Shown: positions 58,301 to 60,734 of the stretch, in pieces | Layout: each line of letters starts with the position of its first letter | Numbering within the stretch: the stretch's first letter is position 1 | Assembly: GCF_963678635.1 (NCBI RefSeq) | Contig: NC_087068.1 | Span: forward strand, 44,619,013 to 44,683,012 | Length of the DNA stretch: 64,000 nt | Source: Symsagittifera roscoffensis | Taxonomy: Eukaryota > Xenacoelomorpha > Acoela > Convolutidae | Direction: 5' to 3' | The notes under the pieces: model-generated | The model's database searches: none | What the model was told of the DNA's origin: nothing | The model's input: the letters and a program-made list of their open reading frames with translations, nothing else | Translations under genes and position numbers: made by a program

Positions 58301-58493
58301 GTAGCGACCTGTGCAAGAGGACTTTGTCAAACTGAAACGCCACTTTGCCGTCCACTTTGGGAATCTCTAGCTGGGGTTTGCACCCCTGGCAGGATATCTT
58401 CAACAAGAGGGGTTCTGGGTTGTCCTTGATGCAACACACGATCACGTCCGAGATCTCGCCTAGGGTCTTCGGATAGGCCCATACTGTCAGTTC
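8120..58493 (-). CDS. HYDIN: HYDIN, C-terminal portion (36 exons in window)
   Basis: HYDIN is a giant axonemal protein of the ciliary central apparatus (C2b projection), required for normal ciliary beating and built from many ASH/Ig-like repeats. Thirty-six minus-strand exons join in one frame with matching phases and GT-AG boundaries. They total 7,188 nt, 2,396 codons including the stop, against about 5,100 residues in the human protein. Order and wording follow HYDIN throughout: GGLDFGSCRVGDEN, VYGEDENRFVFSN, LLLFKRILIG, VLVGEGYSD, HIDFxD-type FG motifs, GTLFFPMPDG, and the terminal APKPQGPY...WIFYLKGVTP. No stop or frameshift was seen. N-terminal exons must lie beyond 64 kb. One 13-kb intron (25,558-38,679) contains an opposite-strand gene. 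Individual exons are listed separately. Confidence 0.95.
8908..9057 (-). CDS. HYDIN: HYDIN exon w35
   Basis: ILSVDGSNAVQDFTIEK and EVPLDVTYEPSAVGDFKAML. The donor GAG|GTCGGT is chosen over GTTAAG four bases on because only it keeps phase 0. Confidence 0.92.
9221..9510 (-). mobile_element. Family A repeat, diverged copy
   Basis: Starts at the stem-loop CCAACAGGCAGCTGG and continues with the family words CACGTTTTTCGTGACCTTTAC, GATAGTGGAGTTTGCCTTC and GAATTTGAGCC. The far-end inverted repeat is not recognisable. Hairpin is on the left, as in every family A copy. Confidence 0.6.
9642..9866 (-). CDS. HYDIN: HYDIN exon w34
   Basis: GSISVDYLPLKEGENVSRVQ and LFVYEFRMKALPAGLERPMF. 75 codons in phase 0. 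Confidence 0.95.
10006..10236 (-). CDS. HYDIN: HYDIN exon w33
   Basis: EYQYFLVSFKSITPGVLQTI, then LKVHNPLSTAVNVTL, an ASH repeat. Donor GTGAGT is a consensus match. Confidence 0.95.
10762..10905 (-). CDS. HYDIN: HYDIN exon w32
   Basis: MVKPEKLDATTT then KGLDYVEVPAMSTADYKLNF and YREGTYTAK. 48 codons in phase 0. Confidence 0.95.
11829..11999 (-). CDS. HYDIN: HYDIN exon w31
   Basis: GTLFFPMPDGSGLLYQLIGT and REIPCKTHYTEVL, near-invariant HYDIN segments. 57 codons in phase 0. Confidence 0.96.
12312..12524 (-). CDS. HYDIN: HYDIN exon w30
   Basis: 71 codons, ISLANRSYANWNLKPVIDGE, the strongly conserved S-N-R-T-x-x-x-W-N-L block, ending DGKKHT at donor GTACAG. Its 3' splice acceptor faces the trinucleotide array about 230 bp away. 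Confidence 0.95.
12817..13803. repeat. Near 1-kb ATT/ATG trinucleotide array with higher-order structure
   Basis: Almost pure (ATT)n interrupted by ATG, ACG and ATC triplets, inside a HYDIN intron. Above the trinucleotide level it has larger repeats: the interruption pattern beginning TTGTTATTATTATCATTATT recurs at 13001, 13434 and 13597, and a 90-bp block at 13291 is repeated at 13381. Open frames of poly-Ile or poly-Tyr across it are artefacts. Confidence 0.95.
13900..14119 (-). CDS. HYDIN: HYDIN exon w29
   Basis: FQWNAAKFAPD, FSISPTEGYLSPGMELVFDL and CVGTAPIRE. Donor GAA|GTTAGT is about 60 bp right of the trinucleotide array. Confidence 0.95.
14517..14689 (-). CDS. HYDIN: HYDIN exon w28
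   Basis: FALSGCCQATEVTLDSETI and IPFGAVTLNSSSNRKLVMTN, with the conserved L-S-G-C-C-Q-A signature. Ends GDIGA plus AG. Confidence 0.96.
14963..15111 (-). CDS. HYDIN: HYDIN exon w27
   Basis: ITLAAKNGCIDIDVKFHPKT then RVTQFLEE, the V-x-F-x-P strand ending an ASH repeat. Donor GTAAGT. Confidence 0.92.
15185..15917. mobile_element. Fold-back (long inverted repeat) element
   Basis: Two arms of about 310-330 bp (15185-15510 and 15600-15917) are near-perfect reverse complements around a loop of about 90 bp. Ends are ACAGTGCTGATTTAAATTAA and its mirror TTAATTTAAATCAGCACTGT. Shared inner landmarks include GTTGGGCAA, GAAGCTCACTTTGATATA and GATCAATTAAGAAAAGCC. No flanking target duplication was recognised. 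It lies in the HYDIN intron between w26 and w27. Confidence 0.88.
16594..17130 (-). mobile_element. Family B repeat, 3'-end-bearing copy
   Basis: Begins with stem-loop CTGTGCAAGTAGCACA and the short repeat ATGTTCCGACCATAG, then the family words GTGGTGTGATA and GGCATATTCGACAGTCATAG. The distal inverted repeat appears lost, so the right boundary is approximate. Confidence 0.6.
17854..17977 (-). CDS. HYDIN: HYDIN exon w26
   Basis: 41 codons, KTCNLGAIRIGQVSKKRVHL and NHSLSPVTFS, isolated between introns of 6.4 and 2.7 kb. The phase (+1) matches both neighbours. Confidence 0.9.
18331..18640 (-). mobile_element. Family A repeat, truncated
   Basis: CAACAGACAATTGG hairpin followed by ACTGACTTGTTTTTTTG, TGATCGACACTTTTTTGAT and CACGTTTTTTGTGATCTTTAC. 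The distal end is missing. Adjacent to the 3' end of the CR1-type LINE. Confidence 0.6.
19030..19670 (-). pseudogene. LINE ORF3: SGNH/GDSL-type esterase domain
   Basis: Starts at an ATG 12 bases beyond the RT stop codon (MTETRKVGIQ). An SGNH-hydrolase layout is visible: block I VLGSSLVYGI (Ser present, Gly-Ser-Ser where Gly-Asp-Ser is usual), block III LIMGGTNN (usually GTND), and block V DGL*PTANGVRELA, where a TAA sits at the place of the catalytic His. An earlier stop at 19188-19190 also interrupts it. Esterase domains are known in CR1 LINEs but usually in ORF1, upstream of RT. Its role there is unclear. Confidence 0.7.
19682..22510 (-). pseudogene. LINE ORF2: AP endonuclease and reverse transcriptase
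   Basis: One frame of 943 codons broken only by TAA at 22280-22282 and TGA at 20474-20476. The endonuclease begins MKVGVINIRSLAKK and shows the catalytic ITETWLKPD, YRPPSGN, LLGDFNLDL and YSDHHLLTF boxes. RT shows RPIANLMFISKVFERIL, motif A LDLSAAFDTIDH, motif B GVPQGSLLGPLLF and motif C YADDTTLD, all with expected residues. The C-terminal domain has RLDYCNSLY and LHWLPIKSRVIFK, typical of CR1/L2-group elements. It would nick target DNA and copy its own RNA there. Confidence 0.9.
22550..23332 (-). pseudogene. LINE ORF1: PHD-type zinc finger protein
   Basis: An ATG at 23332 opens MSSLHCTVCQNA, then an in-frame TAA (23294-23296), then INQSAKCVGCQASAHSACIG and HIEWSCPDCGTC. Read across the stop this is a PHD-like Cys4-His-Cys3 finger. 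A coiled segment (DELRQELFSIKTMAQVV) and a basic region follow, then an RRHLYVGRIKQTNDESDI fold that could be an esterase-free RNA-binding part. In other LINEs ORF1 proteins bind element RNA. Confidence 0.75.
23791..24134 (-). mobile_element. Family D repeat with tRNA-like segment
   Basis: Left end is a perfect stem-loop GTGAAGCTGCGCTTCAC (23793-23809) preceding AAACACGAGTGAGAAC. The right end TAAAACACTACGCTCGCAAA is a weak inverted partner. Between them 23903-23968, read on the minus strand, resembles a tRNA: box A-like TGGCTGAGTGATTAA and box B-like GAGATCGAATCC. A second copy is at 55621-56264. Confidence 0.6.
23903..23968 (-). repeat. tRNA-derived (SINE-like) segment in family D
   Basis: Minus-strand sequence with GCGTCCGTGGCTGAGTGATT at the 5' side and GGAGATCGAATCCAAGAC at the 3' side, spaced as RNA polymerase III A and B boxes are. 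The acceptor stem does not pair, so it is not a working tRNA gene. Confidence 0.55.
24362..24563 (-). CDS. HYDIN: HYDIN exon w25
   Basis: VDCLFTNQPHLKV and EVVKFLINGLTETDVNITGH, matching the VDCLYTN..HLEV...INGL block. Followed by a 6.4-kb intron carrying the CR1-type LINE. Confidence 0.94.
24883..25052 (-). CDS. HYDIN: HYDIN exon w24
   Basis: YKIALVGKAVKPS then VKFSFRKYNFGYTFLSANEQ, the FSF..YNFG repeat opening of HYDIN. Donor AA|GTGAGT. Confidence 0.94.
25318..25557 (-). CDS. HYDIN: HYDIN exon w23
   Basis: 80 codons: IKTFSIANSGKYLFDYSWSL, a Pro/Ser loop, then TTAILTWHPKCKHSL. It follows NEIDFGE of the previous exon in phase, confirming that the 13-kb gap is an intron. Confidence 0.93.
26424..27708 (-). 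mobile_element. Three tandem family C units
   Basis: Three direct, partly truncated copies head to tail: 26424 to about 26930 (with hairpin TCAGGGCGAAGCCCTGA and TGTTCCGACTGCC), about 26965-27383 (lacking the hairpin end) and about 27385-27708, which ends CGTATCGAAAGTCGGAACAA. Each unit repeats the CCGCTTACGCGTTAAT, CCCAAATTGG and GATCACAGG words in the same order. Confidence 0.7.
28000..28285 (-). mobile_element. Family A repeat, left-truncated
   Basis: Family words ATTCCGCTGGGAAACGTGAAA, CGTTTTTCGTGACCTTTAC and GTTTGCCTTCCGTTTAAC, ending near TTCACTACGTTCATTGTCTCTT, a variant of the distal inverted repeat. Lies in the large HYDIN intron just upstream of the NRF-6-like gene. Confidence 0.6.
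28866..29108 (+). CDS. NRF-6-like exon 1, 5' part
   Basis: 81 codons. MVFPIFFITVLLALLSPSLC is a signal peptide with a hydrophobic core and small residues before the likely cut. The NRF domain follows up to SQCYEDWQL, where a 14-bp target duplication and the LINE begin. The ATG is the first in frame. Confidence 0.85.
29109..32443 (-). mobile_element. Jockey-group LINE inserted in NRF-6-like exon 1
   Basis: 3,335 bp bounded on both sides by the same 14 bases, AAGACTGGCAGTTG (29095-29108 and 32444-32457). Its 3' tail reads (CAA)n on the minus strand, seen as TTGTTGTTG beginning at 29109. Its 5' end reaches the other duplication directly, with a single long ORF. Intact duplications and tail mark a recent, target-primed insertion. 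Confidence 0.95.
29462..32419 (-). CDS. LINE polyprotein: 2A-like peptide, PHD finger, endonuclease, deleted RT
   Basis: A 985-codon open frame. Residues about 43-63 are a leucine-rich stretch ending RSGINPNPGP, a 2A-like ribosome-skipping motif. Next come a PHD-type finger (CSPC...WCHICGYIHLKCSG...YYCPTC), an AP endonuclease (LQFNCNGISAK, VFQETKL, LGDANAYLQLWNS, GSDHLPILL) and RT. The RT passes from KIAPLPKP straight to CYVHDAPPPP...YADD (near 30345), so about 150 residues with motifs A and B, including one catalytic Asp, are absent without loss of frame. It could not polymerise DNA. No in-frame ATG lies near the 5' end; a C-run at about 32370 may hide a one-base slip. Confidence 0.88.
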   Translation of the reverse strand: MVDPTSWASPRCKWRQAPPSHWVGRSSEVSGFSVTERLKPARLLRLLILILLLRSGINPNPGPGPYFCSPCSFRIKRTQPSVWCHICGYIHLKCSGLTPFNQHHPDYYCPTCTSTYILPPPGTRSSNLTTPNSQTCSTSLTAPQPHLPNPPPPPTLPTSSNNNSSSQNRANRNRVNSVKNSSSNNHFNHTAVNNVNSSPHPAKGLLKILQFNCNGISAKAPEIAAFLSQNQIHIAVFQETKLRKKSRNPSLGSHYTLIRKDREKEGGGLLIAIHESIQYEEININNDGTLEAMGKSVVASSSKLRIYNFYIPPRSSCPPGYSASLTELLEPGDALVLGDANAYLQLWNSNIEEDQRGSVLSNEITESTFAPLNDDTQTRVPFNSENQLSSPDISLASQSLLLSTSWTPIKSLGSDHLPILLELPLDDFINFSPKRTFINFLKADWIKFTEEIEEGFFSAVPPSGVAAGEKFLRDLVLRAARHHIPAGRIRHFTPSLSPESTALAAERDLSRQQNLPPEVISQLNCRLMKQTAKDKENKWREFLRTCDYRTGARKFWKVVRSLNGSKPVAGRHPITFGSKPIHSPRDITSSFNKQFTNARPHASDKLLRITRRKIAKLPLSDSPIFTPENTKQAIADSKPSRALGPDGLCNIHLKHLGPLATQYLTYLFNISLSENIIPQIWKNSKIAPLPKPAFNCYVHDAPPPPDNVNLVSYADDFHPFASSSNIDIASNSINSYLKRLYDFFTSRKLSFASSKRSVTLFSSYNKEFNKTLSVLLNNEAQPLNKNPTILGVTFDPTLCFATHCKQSAEKARRRIGILKALAGSTWGHSKETLLLTFKALIRPILDYAVPAWSHASSNTSINCLQVAQNQSLRVVTGSNLMSSTAHLHSESEILAVKDHHTLLSSQFFISTYRSHHPINFIHSHPPPPRLLRPSIISCFKEDTQKILTDFSVYANHPLVLDDRDEVSTFIFNYYKPILKDNQPPL
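32458..32848 (+). CDS. NRF-6-like exon 1, 3' part
   Basis: Resumes in phase at ILSYSQGDVFKFWDSYAV, then GTGILEGHVTFPGQSEEC and GMCNPSSCSAEEV with conserved cysteines. The first membrane segment is FVVAVLVYGLILSVVFC. Donor AAAG|GTTAGA. Confidence 0.88.
32996..33187 (+). CDS. NRF-6-like exon 2
   Basis: Acceptor GGTTTCAG. A hydrophilic loop (KSDNQATYDVTPPTVTT) leads to IRILMSFDFYANFCKILG, the F-S-x-Y-x-N-x-x-x-L linker before the acyltransferase domain. It ends in phase 1 at GTGAGT. Confidence 0.87.
33545..34057 (+). CDS. NRF-6-like exon 3 (acyltransferase core)
   Basis: LDVLNGMRVMSLGWVIISH carries the family's R-x-x-x-x-x-W-V-x-x-x-H box. SVDTFFVMGACLVMLG and YVHRLIRLWPTLLLTILF are later membrane segments. 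Ends NIACMG at donor GTACAA; the codon is completed as Asp by the next exon. Confidence 0.92.
34253..34428 (+). CDS. NRF-6-like exon 4
   Basis: DWTWYVSNYMQFYLISPMFV is a signature NRF-6 segment (W-T-W-Y-L-x-N-D-M-Q-F-Y). A further membrane helix follows, then SGWNKVPPANS at donor GTGAGT, phase 0. Confidence 0.93.
35041..35112 (+). repeat. tRNA-derived SINE-like head
   Basis: CGGCGCACTTGGTCTGATG (A-box-like) and CCTGGATTCGAATCAGACAGG (B-box-like, short pairing arm). It is followed by a T-run and AT-rich body with GTTTCGGCTTATATTAAATC, which recurs reversed near 59.69 kb. Stems are incomplete, so it is not a functional tRNA. Confidence 0.55.
35987..36435 (-). mobile_element. Family A repeat, near complete
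   Basis: Begins ATAGCCAACAGACAGTC, where the second stem arm is damaged, then GAGTCAATGAACGGAAG. It ends TACATTCATCAACTCCTTT, the inverted partner. The body holds CACGTTTTTCGTTACCTTTAC and AGTTTGTCTTCTGTTTC. Confidence 0.65.
36465..36560 (+). mobile_element. Family B 3'-end fragment, opposite orientation
   Basis: GCCGGAACATTCGGCGCTACTTGCACAGCAAGCGG is, reversed, the family B hairpin and TGTTCCGGC repeat. It abuts the family A copy on its left. Confidence 0.45.
36665..37303 (+). CDS. NRF-6-like exon 5 (last)
   Basis: 212 codons plus stop: YFSSYCRFQAYGVGLLLG, NATMRLMWAYFICVIILNCS, GYGGVINDILGAKIWSSF and NYTTYIIHFVLLQLFVQT, several membrane segments ending ETPFIQMEKVLLGVK. An AATAAA lies at about 37399-37408. 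Preceded by a 2.2-kb intron of repeats. Confidence 0.93.
   Translation, partial: GFPILARYETASVTFDMFGPWTIKTYFSSYCRFQAYGVGLLLGIALYDKKAMSDHLEKIPFHVRLLIITGTWVSGLMAGSVSVYGCYFWANGAHTGVWEVAVYNATMRLMWAYFICVIILNCSLGYGGVINDILGAKIWSSFAKVNYTTYIIHFVLLQLFVQTLEQPIRFTTFNYILYASGMLMCINCVALVCSCIIETPFIQMEKVLLGVK
37768..37841 (+). repeat. 74-bp perfect duplicate of NRF-6-like exon 5
   Basis: TAATGGCCGGCTCAGTCTCG onward is identical for 74 bp to 36891-36964 within the coding exon, 877 bp upstream, and is in the same orientation. It is not part of a reading frame continuing the gene. Flanks differ on both sides. Confidence 0.95.
38680..38887 (-). CDS. HYDIN: HYDIN exon w22
   Basis: VQFKSMPLKVNLKAVGYGM then NEIDFGE, the FG motif that opens the next ASH repeat. 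Its donor GTAAAT begins the 13.1-kb intron that holds the NRF-6-like gene. Confidence 0.92.
39446..39593 (-). CDS. HYDIN: HYDIN exon w21
   Basis: ETVYVVNHEDESYKVTADE and the P-x-x-G-like turn EPDTGESVQVTPRAF. Begins with two and ends with two split-codon bases, both matched by neighbours. Confidence 0.9.
40133..40298 (-). CDS. HYDIN: HYDIN exon w20
   Basis: FWTFQIPKLGIEVPFLLVGH then SVTLDRNHVNFKSLLIG, the end of one ASH repeat and start of the next. Confidence 0.94.
40573..40714 (-). CDS. HYDIN: HYDIN exon w19
   Basis: FRVINPTKHPFFFSWSQSL, an ASH strand pair, ending QILVGKAID. A 4.6-kb intron with a MULE and family A/B copies separates it from w18. Confidence 0.92.
41443..42648. mobile_element. 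MULE-type DNA transposon, internally shrunken
   Basis: 1.2 kb flanked by a perfect 8-bp duplication GAGCCTAG (41435-41442 and 42649-42656). Ends are imperfect inverted repeats (GGTGTCC..ACTCTTTAACCCC against GGTTTCC..GCTTATCACCCC), with subterminal reiterations of TTTAACCCC-like words. The interior (about 41760-42274) encodes the C-terminal part of a MULE transposase-related protein (RTTIAVDGWHYAIQSYFSG, HPSIWKVIANLQKD), disrupted by frameshifts. Mutator-like elements make 8-10-bp duplications. Confidence 0.85.
41911..42207 (+). repeat. Three 99-bp tandem repeats in the MULE coding relic
   Basis: Units start at 41911, 42010 and 42109 with TTTGCAAAAAGACGCTTCC. The period is a multiple of three, so each adds 33 codons (LQKDASVQKLNFYNASSGHQ...) and the frame 41816-42274 stays open. 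Confidence 0.93.
43158..43800 (-). mobile_element. Family B repeat, complete reference copy
   Basis: Stem-loop CTGTGCAAGTAGCACAG (43158-43174), then AATTTTCCGACCATAG, a 0.6-kb body, and AAATGGTCGGAACAA at the right end. TTCCGACCAT and ATGGTCGGAA are exact inverse partners. No coding content. Confidence 0.75.
44800..45215 (-). mobile_element. Family A repeat, complete copy
   Basis: GCCAACAGAGAGTTAG hairpin remnant, AAGAGCCAATGAACGC, body, and ATGTTCATCGGCTATT at the far end. Both termini share AGCC where other copies have AGTC, so the ends match within this copy. Confidence 0.72.
45313..45534 (-). CDS. HYDIN: HYDIN exon w18
   Basis: IPNLEEGVMGPVIAVHGKSL, HFELEDSDYLTSNKR and VDPNTRVLEFNSCGINRTIR match the HYDIN order exactly. 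73 whole codons. Confidence 0.95.
46151..46450 (-). CDS. HYDIN: HYDIN exon w17
   Basis: Starts with about 60 low-complexity residues (QQSPVRQRTIQS...), then FLVEPPRGVVRAGLSQTFKV and FCPLDVKEFNARLVC, an ASH repeat. The acceptor TTTGCAG and phase support the full 300-nt exon. Confidence 0.88.
46670..46837 (-). CDS. HYDIN: HYDIN exon w16
   Basis: FRLENTSKINFEYEWQ followed by a variable loop (VSFAKDLLDERSASVDQQQ). Donor AT|GTTAGT. Confidence 0.9.
47126..47404 (-). CDS. HYDIN: HYDIN exon w15
   Basis: Ser/Lys-rich linker of about 40 residues, then VEPEPKHEVVDGSKRDVELY and IHFKDTLMFQSRVYE, the FKDT..FQTRV.EF block of HYDIN. Confidence 0.92.
48442..48965 (+). mobile_element. Family C repeat, complete solo copy
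   Basis: TTGTTCCGACTTTCGACACG at one end. At the other, GCAGTCGGAACAT, the perfect stem-loop TCAGGGCTTCGCCCTGA and TACGAGCAGTCTTGTT. It is a single full unit in an intron between HYDIN exons w14 and w15. Confidence 0.78.
49085..49251 (-). CDS. HYDIN: HYDIN exon w14
   Basis: DWDNSMKTMQWVDIRRE corresponds to the conserved DWDDRM..VKWVD segment. It ends with a basic linker (LSRKRTG) split by donor GTTGGT. It joins in phase directly to the exon at 47126-47404. Confidence 0.93.
49580..49857 (-). CDS. HYDIN: HYDIN exon w13
   Basis: A whole ASH repeat: LDFGDVYLNEKRQMSFTLTN, then LSFTPSAGHLRSNCAKDIVV and PVEVKMKEVVCALSKIRL. The C-A-K-D-I-x-V strand is characteristic of HYDIN. Confidence 0.96.
50038..50193 (-). 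CDS. HYDIN: HYDIN exon w12
   Basis: VLVGEGYSDIISIDNVHG closes the previous repeat. A Ser/Asp/Met-rich linker (SSSASEAKDSSAMMDDSEIK) follows. Donor GTATGG. Confidence 0.93.
50501..50911 (-). CDS. HYDIN: HYDIN exon w11 (longest)
   Basis: 411 nt. PRLTVARPAL then HPLLLFKRILIGHAQTIPVV, a signature HYDIN block. The middle (GDDVTLVSMSESEAETNEDKH region) is an acidic insertion, longer than I expect for the repeat loop. Donor GTTTGT is weak but phase-correct. Confidence 0.94.
51187..51433 (-). CDS. HYDIN: HYDIN exon w10
   Basis: FEVSPHQVNIQPHSHVYAVV, then TFSPASMHNYSTVFEA and FDITGE. 82 codons plus one base; donor GTGGGT. Confidence 0.94.
51674..51784 (-). CDS. HYDIN: HYDIN exon w9
   Basis: 37 codons with VYGEDENRFVFSNVII and GEKAKARFKIVNPSK, an ASH repeat opening. 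Donor AAA|GTAAGC, acceptor after a T-rich tract. Confidence 0.95.
52137..52310 (-). CDS. HYDIN: HYDIN exon w8
   Basis: DISDRMMTPKTKNGIPFKL and SIFEEHIVCKN, a block strongly conserved in HYDIN (the DISDRDP..GIPY..EACxP..IFEEH pattern). 58 codons, phase 0 at both ends. Confidence 0.95.
52563..52701 (-). CDS. HYDIN: HYDIN exon w7
   Basis: Encodes PMTGNAQFKLNMEAF and NLSPAFGFVLTGTQQVVQV, the P-x-x-G turn followed by a hydrophobic strand of an ASH repeat. Ends GHFEE at GTAAAA, phase 0. Confidence 0.9.
52720..53183 (-). mobile_element. Family B repeat, hairpin lost
   Basis: GGCGTGGTGTGATAAAAG and TAGGCATATTCGACAGTCATAG body words, ending CAAATAGTCGGATCAATTAG. The left stem-loop has decayed. Confidence 0.6.
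53560..53907 (-). mobile_element. Family B repeat with matched end changes
   Basis: Starts GTTGCTGTGCATGGGGTAC, then AAGTTCTGACCTCGATAA, and ends CAGAGGTCGGAACAATG. Both ends carry the variant ACCTC/GAGGT in place of ACCAT/ATGGT. Confidence 0.62.
54244..54348 (-). CDS. HYDIN: HYDIN exon w6 (basic linker)
   Basis: 34 codons rich in Lys, Arg, Ser (GKRGAKAETARSRDAS...KKSDPN). It is a charged linker between ASH repeats at the place where vertebrate HYDIN also has a low-complexity basic/serine stretch. Acceptor TTTTCAG, donor GTGAGC. Confidence 0.82.
54637..54878 (-). CDS. HYDIN: HYDIN exon w5
   Basis: IVEPSQGDLGEVIAIIP then a new ASH repeat beginning LNFGPVCSGTRKQKFF. Ends LLVEK plus two bases at donor GTACGT. 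Confidence 0.93.
55113..55384 (-). CDS. HYDIN: HYDIN exon w4
   Basis: Carries the repeat-start motif GGLDFGSCRVGDENIRQTL and KNKGKYEIKYQF, typical of HYDIN ASH domains. Ends APIIKCK at donor GTAAGC, phase 0. Confidence 0.93.
55428..55615 (-). mobile_element. Family A fragment
   Basis: CATAGCCAACAGACAGTTGGAAA, a perfect CCAAC/GTTGG stem, then CTGACTTATTTTTTG and GCTCTTTGAATGTC. It is cut off by the family D element that starts at 55621. Confidence 0.65.
55621..56264 (-). mobile_element. Family D repeat, complete copy
   Basis: Perfect stem-loop GCGAAGCTGCGCTTCGC (55622-55638), then AAACACTTGCGGG, a body with a tRNA-like segment (55735-55812 read on the minus strand: GTGGCTGAGTGGATAGTG and AGATTCGAATCC), and CTTCGCAAGTGTT at the right end. 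AACACTTGCG and CGCAAGTGTT are exact inverse partners. The tRNA-like part could supply a polymerase III promoter. Confidence 0.72.
56290..56535 (-). mobile_element. Family A fragment, distal half
   Basis: CACGTTTTTCGTAATATTTAC, AGTTTGCCTTCCCTTTC and the far inverted repeat TACGTTCACCGACTCTTAAA. The hairpin half is absent. Confidence 0.62.
57313..57412 (-). CDS. HYDIN: HYDIN exon w3
   Basis: Short 100-nt exon, VTDVDKIMGVVQTEQVV to DMSFPKG, ending with one base of the Gly codon at donor GTAGGT. Followed by a 1.9-kb intron filled by family D and A repeats. Confidence 0.88.
57851..58052 (-). CDS. HYDIN: HYDIN exon w2
   Basis: Completes the split Arg codon, then KDTKVVPFRNPTKLPAAWKI, an ASH-repeat strand pattern. 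Ends KRTVKME at donor GAG|GTATGA in phase 0. Confidence 0.9.
58309..58493 (-). CDS. HYDIN: HYDIN exon w1 (most upstream seen)
   Basis: 61 codons plus 2 nt. Starts ELTVWAYPKTLGEISDV after acceptor TTCACAG and ends VLLHR at donor AG|GTCGCT. It enters in phase 0, so at least one further upstream exon is required outside the window. Confidence 0.88.
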
Positions 58494-58627
58494 CTGTGAA
58501 TACAAATAACTATTAAACAAGAGCAATTAGTTTCAGTGCAAAGACATAAAGGGACCAATGTTCATAATCACCATCCACACCATCCAATAAAAGCAAAATA
58601 GCAGGTTGCTGTACAAGTAAATTCTAA

Positions 58628-58965
58628 AACATAGCCAACAGACAGTTGGAAAAGAGTACGTGAACGCAAGTGAACAGACAAAACTACTTTCAAAGAAAGA
58701 AATAGATGACCTTGAAGCTCTTCTAAATTTTGAAATTTGTGATTGGCACTTTTTTGAAAAAAATAACCCAATTTGAGGAAACTGGATCATCAAGTCAAAT
58801 TTTTATTTCGCTGTGAAATCTGAAAATTAAATTCCACTTTCGAAAATAGAAGCCGATCAAGTTTTTCGTGACCTTCACACTTTAGCTGTTCGATAGTGGA
58901 GTTTGCCTTCTTTTTAACAAAGGAAATGAAATGAATTTAAACACAGGCCTTCCATTTAACCAAGG
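58628..58965 (-). mobile_element. Family A repeat, nested by another repeat
   Basis: CCAACAGACAGTTGG stem-loop, AAGAGTACGTGAACGCAAG, and a long matching body to AGTTTGCCTTCTTTTTAAC. The distal end is displaced by a hairpin-bearing unit (GCGAAGCTGAGCTTCGC at 58990-59006). Confidence 0.65.
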
Positions 58966-59261
58966 AAACGAAATGAACTGAAACACAGAGGCGAAGCTGA
59001 GCTTCGCACCACCTGCGATACAAATATTGATGTTATGAAAATCAAACGGTAAAAAATTCAAAAAATCGTTTTTGTCAATAAAAATGGCAAATAAAGCCCA
59101 AAAAACGAAAATACCTGCACCATTAGAAATTCTACAAAGAGCTTCAGTAGCGCTATACAGAAGCCAATTTTTAAAAAAGTCCTTTCTGGGGAACAAAGCA
59201 GACAAAAATAAGCAGACAGACAATAGTCTAAATTAGCCAAAACTTTCTATTTGCAAGAAAA

Positions 59262-60065
59262 ACAAGTCTCAACTAGAATCAAACTCACTGGCTTTGTCTT
59301 CTCAAGAATGGGGGTTACAGAAATTTGAAATAAAACTGACCTATGGACCAACGAGAACTAGGCCGACAAAAATAAACAGACGCACGATAATCCGAAAAAG
59401 CACAAAAACTTTAGTTTGCAAAAAAGGGCCCGGCTAGATTCGAACCGCAAATCTATACCATCTCAAGCCCTTGTTTTATCTGTGCGCCGGATGGTTGATT
59501 CGATTTGAGTGTATAATTACCAAGCAGCAATAACAAAGGCAAAAAAACGTGAGCAGAAAACCTTCATGCAGAAGAAAGAACTAAAGTAAAATGCTTAACT
59601 TATAAAAAATAATAAGTCCCTTTTCCCGTCAGAGCACAAACACGCGCACAAAAACTTTTTTCGGACGTAACGACGCAATAGGAGGCCATTAAGTCGATAT
59701 TTATTAGGCCGAAATTTAATAGGCCGATAAAAATCACGAAATTTTTTTTTTTTTTAAATGAAATTTTAATAAATCGAGCTGGTTAAACTACAACCAATGT
59801 GAAAAGCAAATTTCAATTCTGCCGATTTTTTAAAATGCTAAAAACAACTGCAGTTAAAATTGTTTACAGCTAAGATAAACGATTCTCAGATGTGGGAACT
59901 AAGCCGACAAAATATAAGCAGCCAAATCATAGGCCGAAAATTTTTTTGAACCGGTACAATTACCTTTAAAAAAAAACTGATCCTAGTCCAATTCGAGCCC
60001 AGGACCTTTGCCATCCCAGGCGTACTCGTTAACACCAGGCCAAGCATGCAAGAGACACTACAAAT
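59262..60065 (-). repeat. Cluster of tRNA-like SINE fragments
   Basis: Three minus-strand B-box-like arms near 59275, 59435 (GCGGTTCGAATCTAGCCGG) and 59993 (CTGGGCTCGAATTGG). Two have plausible A-box-like sequences upstream, for example GGCCTGGTGTTAACGAG. The spacer at about 59690-59740 is a reversed relative of 35.34-35.40 kb, so both loci belong to one SINE-like family. Confidence 0.5.
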
Positions 60066-60734
60066 TTTGAATTCTTTATGAACCAAGGTACCGCCAGTTC
60101 AATGAGTCCTGTGGACAAAGTTGTTTAGGGGACAAAAATCTAGTACCCAATTGCAATACACTTGCTATCACAAAGGTTAAAAGTCAAACCGCGAAAACGA
60201 AAACTTGATCCGGAACAAAATTTAAGACTTTTCCTGATAAAAATGAAAAAAAAAATACCGAAACCTATACAAGAATCTGAATTACGTTGATCGAATGTTT
60301 CATCGAAAATTTTTTTAAATAAAAAAAACTTGTAGTCGTCAGTAGGTAGAAAAAATTGCATAAAGAGAAGTAACTTTAAAAAAACGTCGTAATTGCACTG
60401 CATTAGAATCAAATTAATATCATCGAAATACAATTGTTTATGTCATCAAATTTTGGAACAACAAGTAACATGGACAACATGCAGTAGTCGGAACATCAAG
60501 CAATCGAAAAAAAATCAAGATGACCTTAAATAAAATTCTTAACTTCGTTCAACTACATTTAATAATATTTCGGTTTATAGAAAAAAATGTGGGTTAAGGA
60601 GTACCACTACCAATTGAGCTTGTAACATACAACATACGGATATTTTATCAACACTGAGAAAACATGGAAAAATTTATAAAAACAATATTCAAATTGAAAT
60701 TACACCAAAAATATCATTTACATTTACCAAAGGA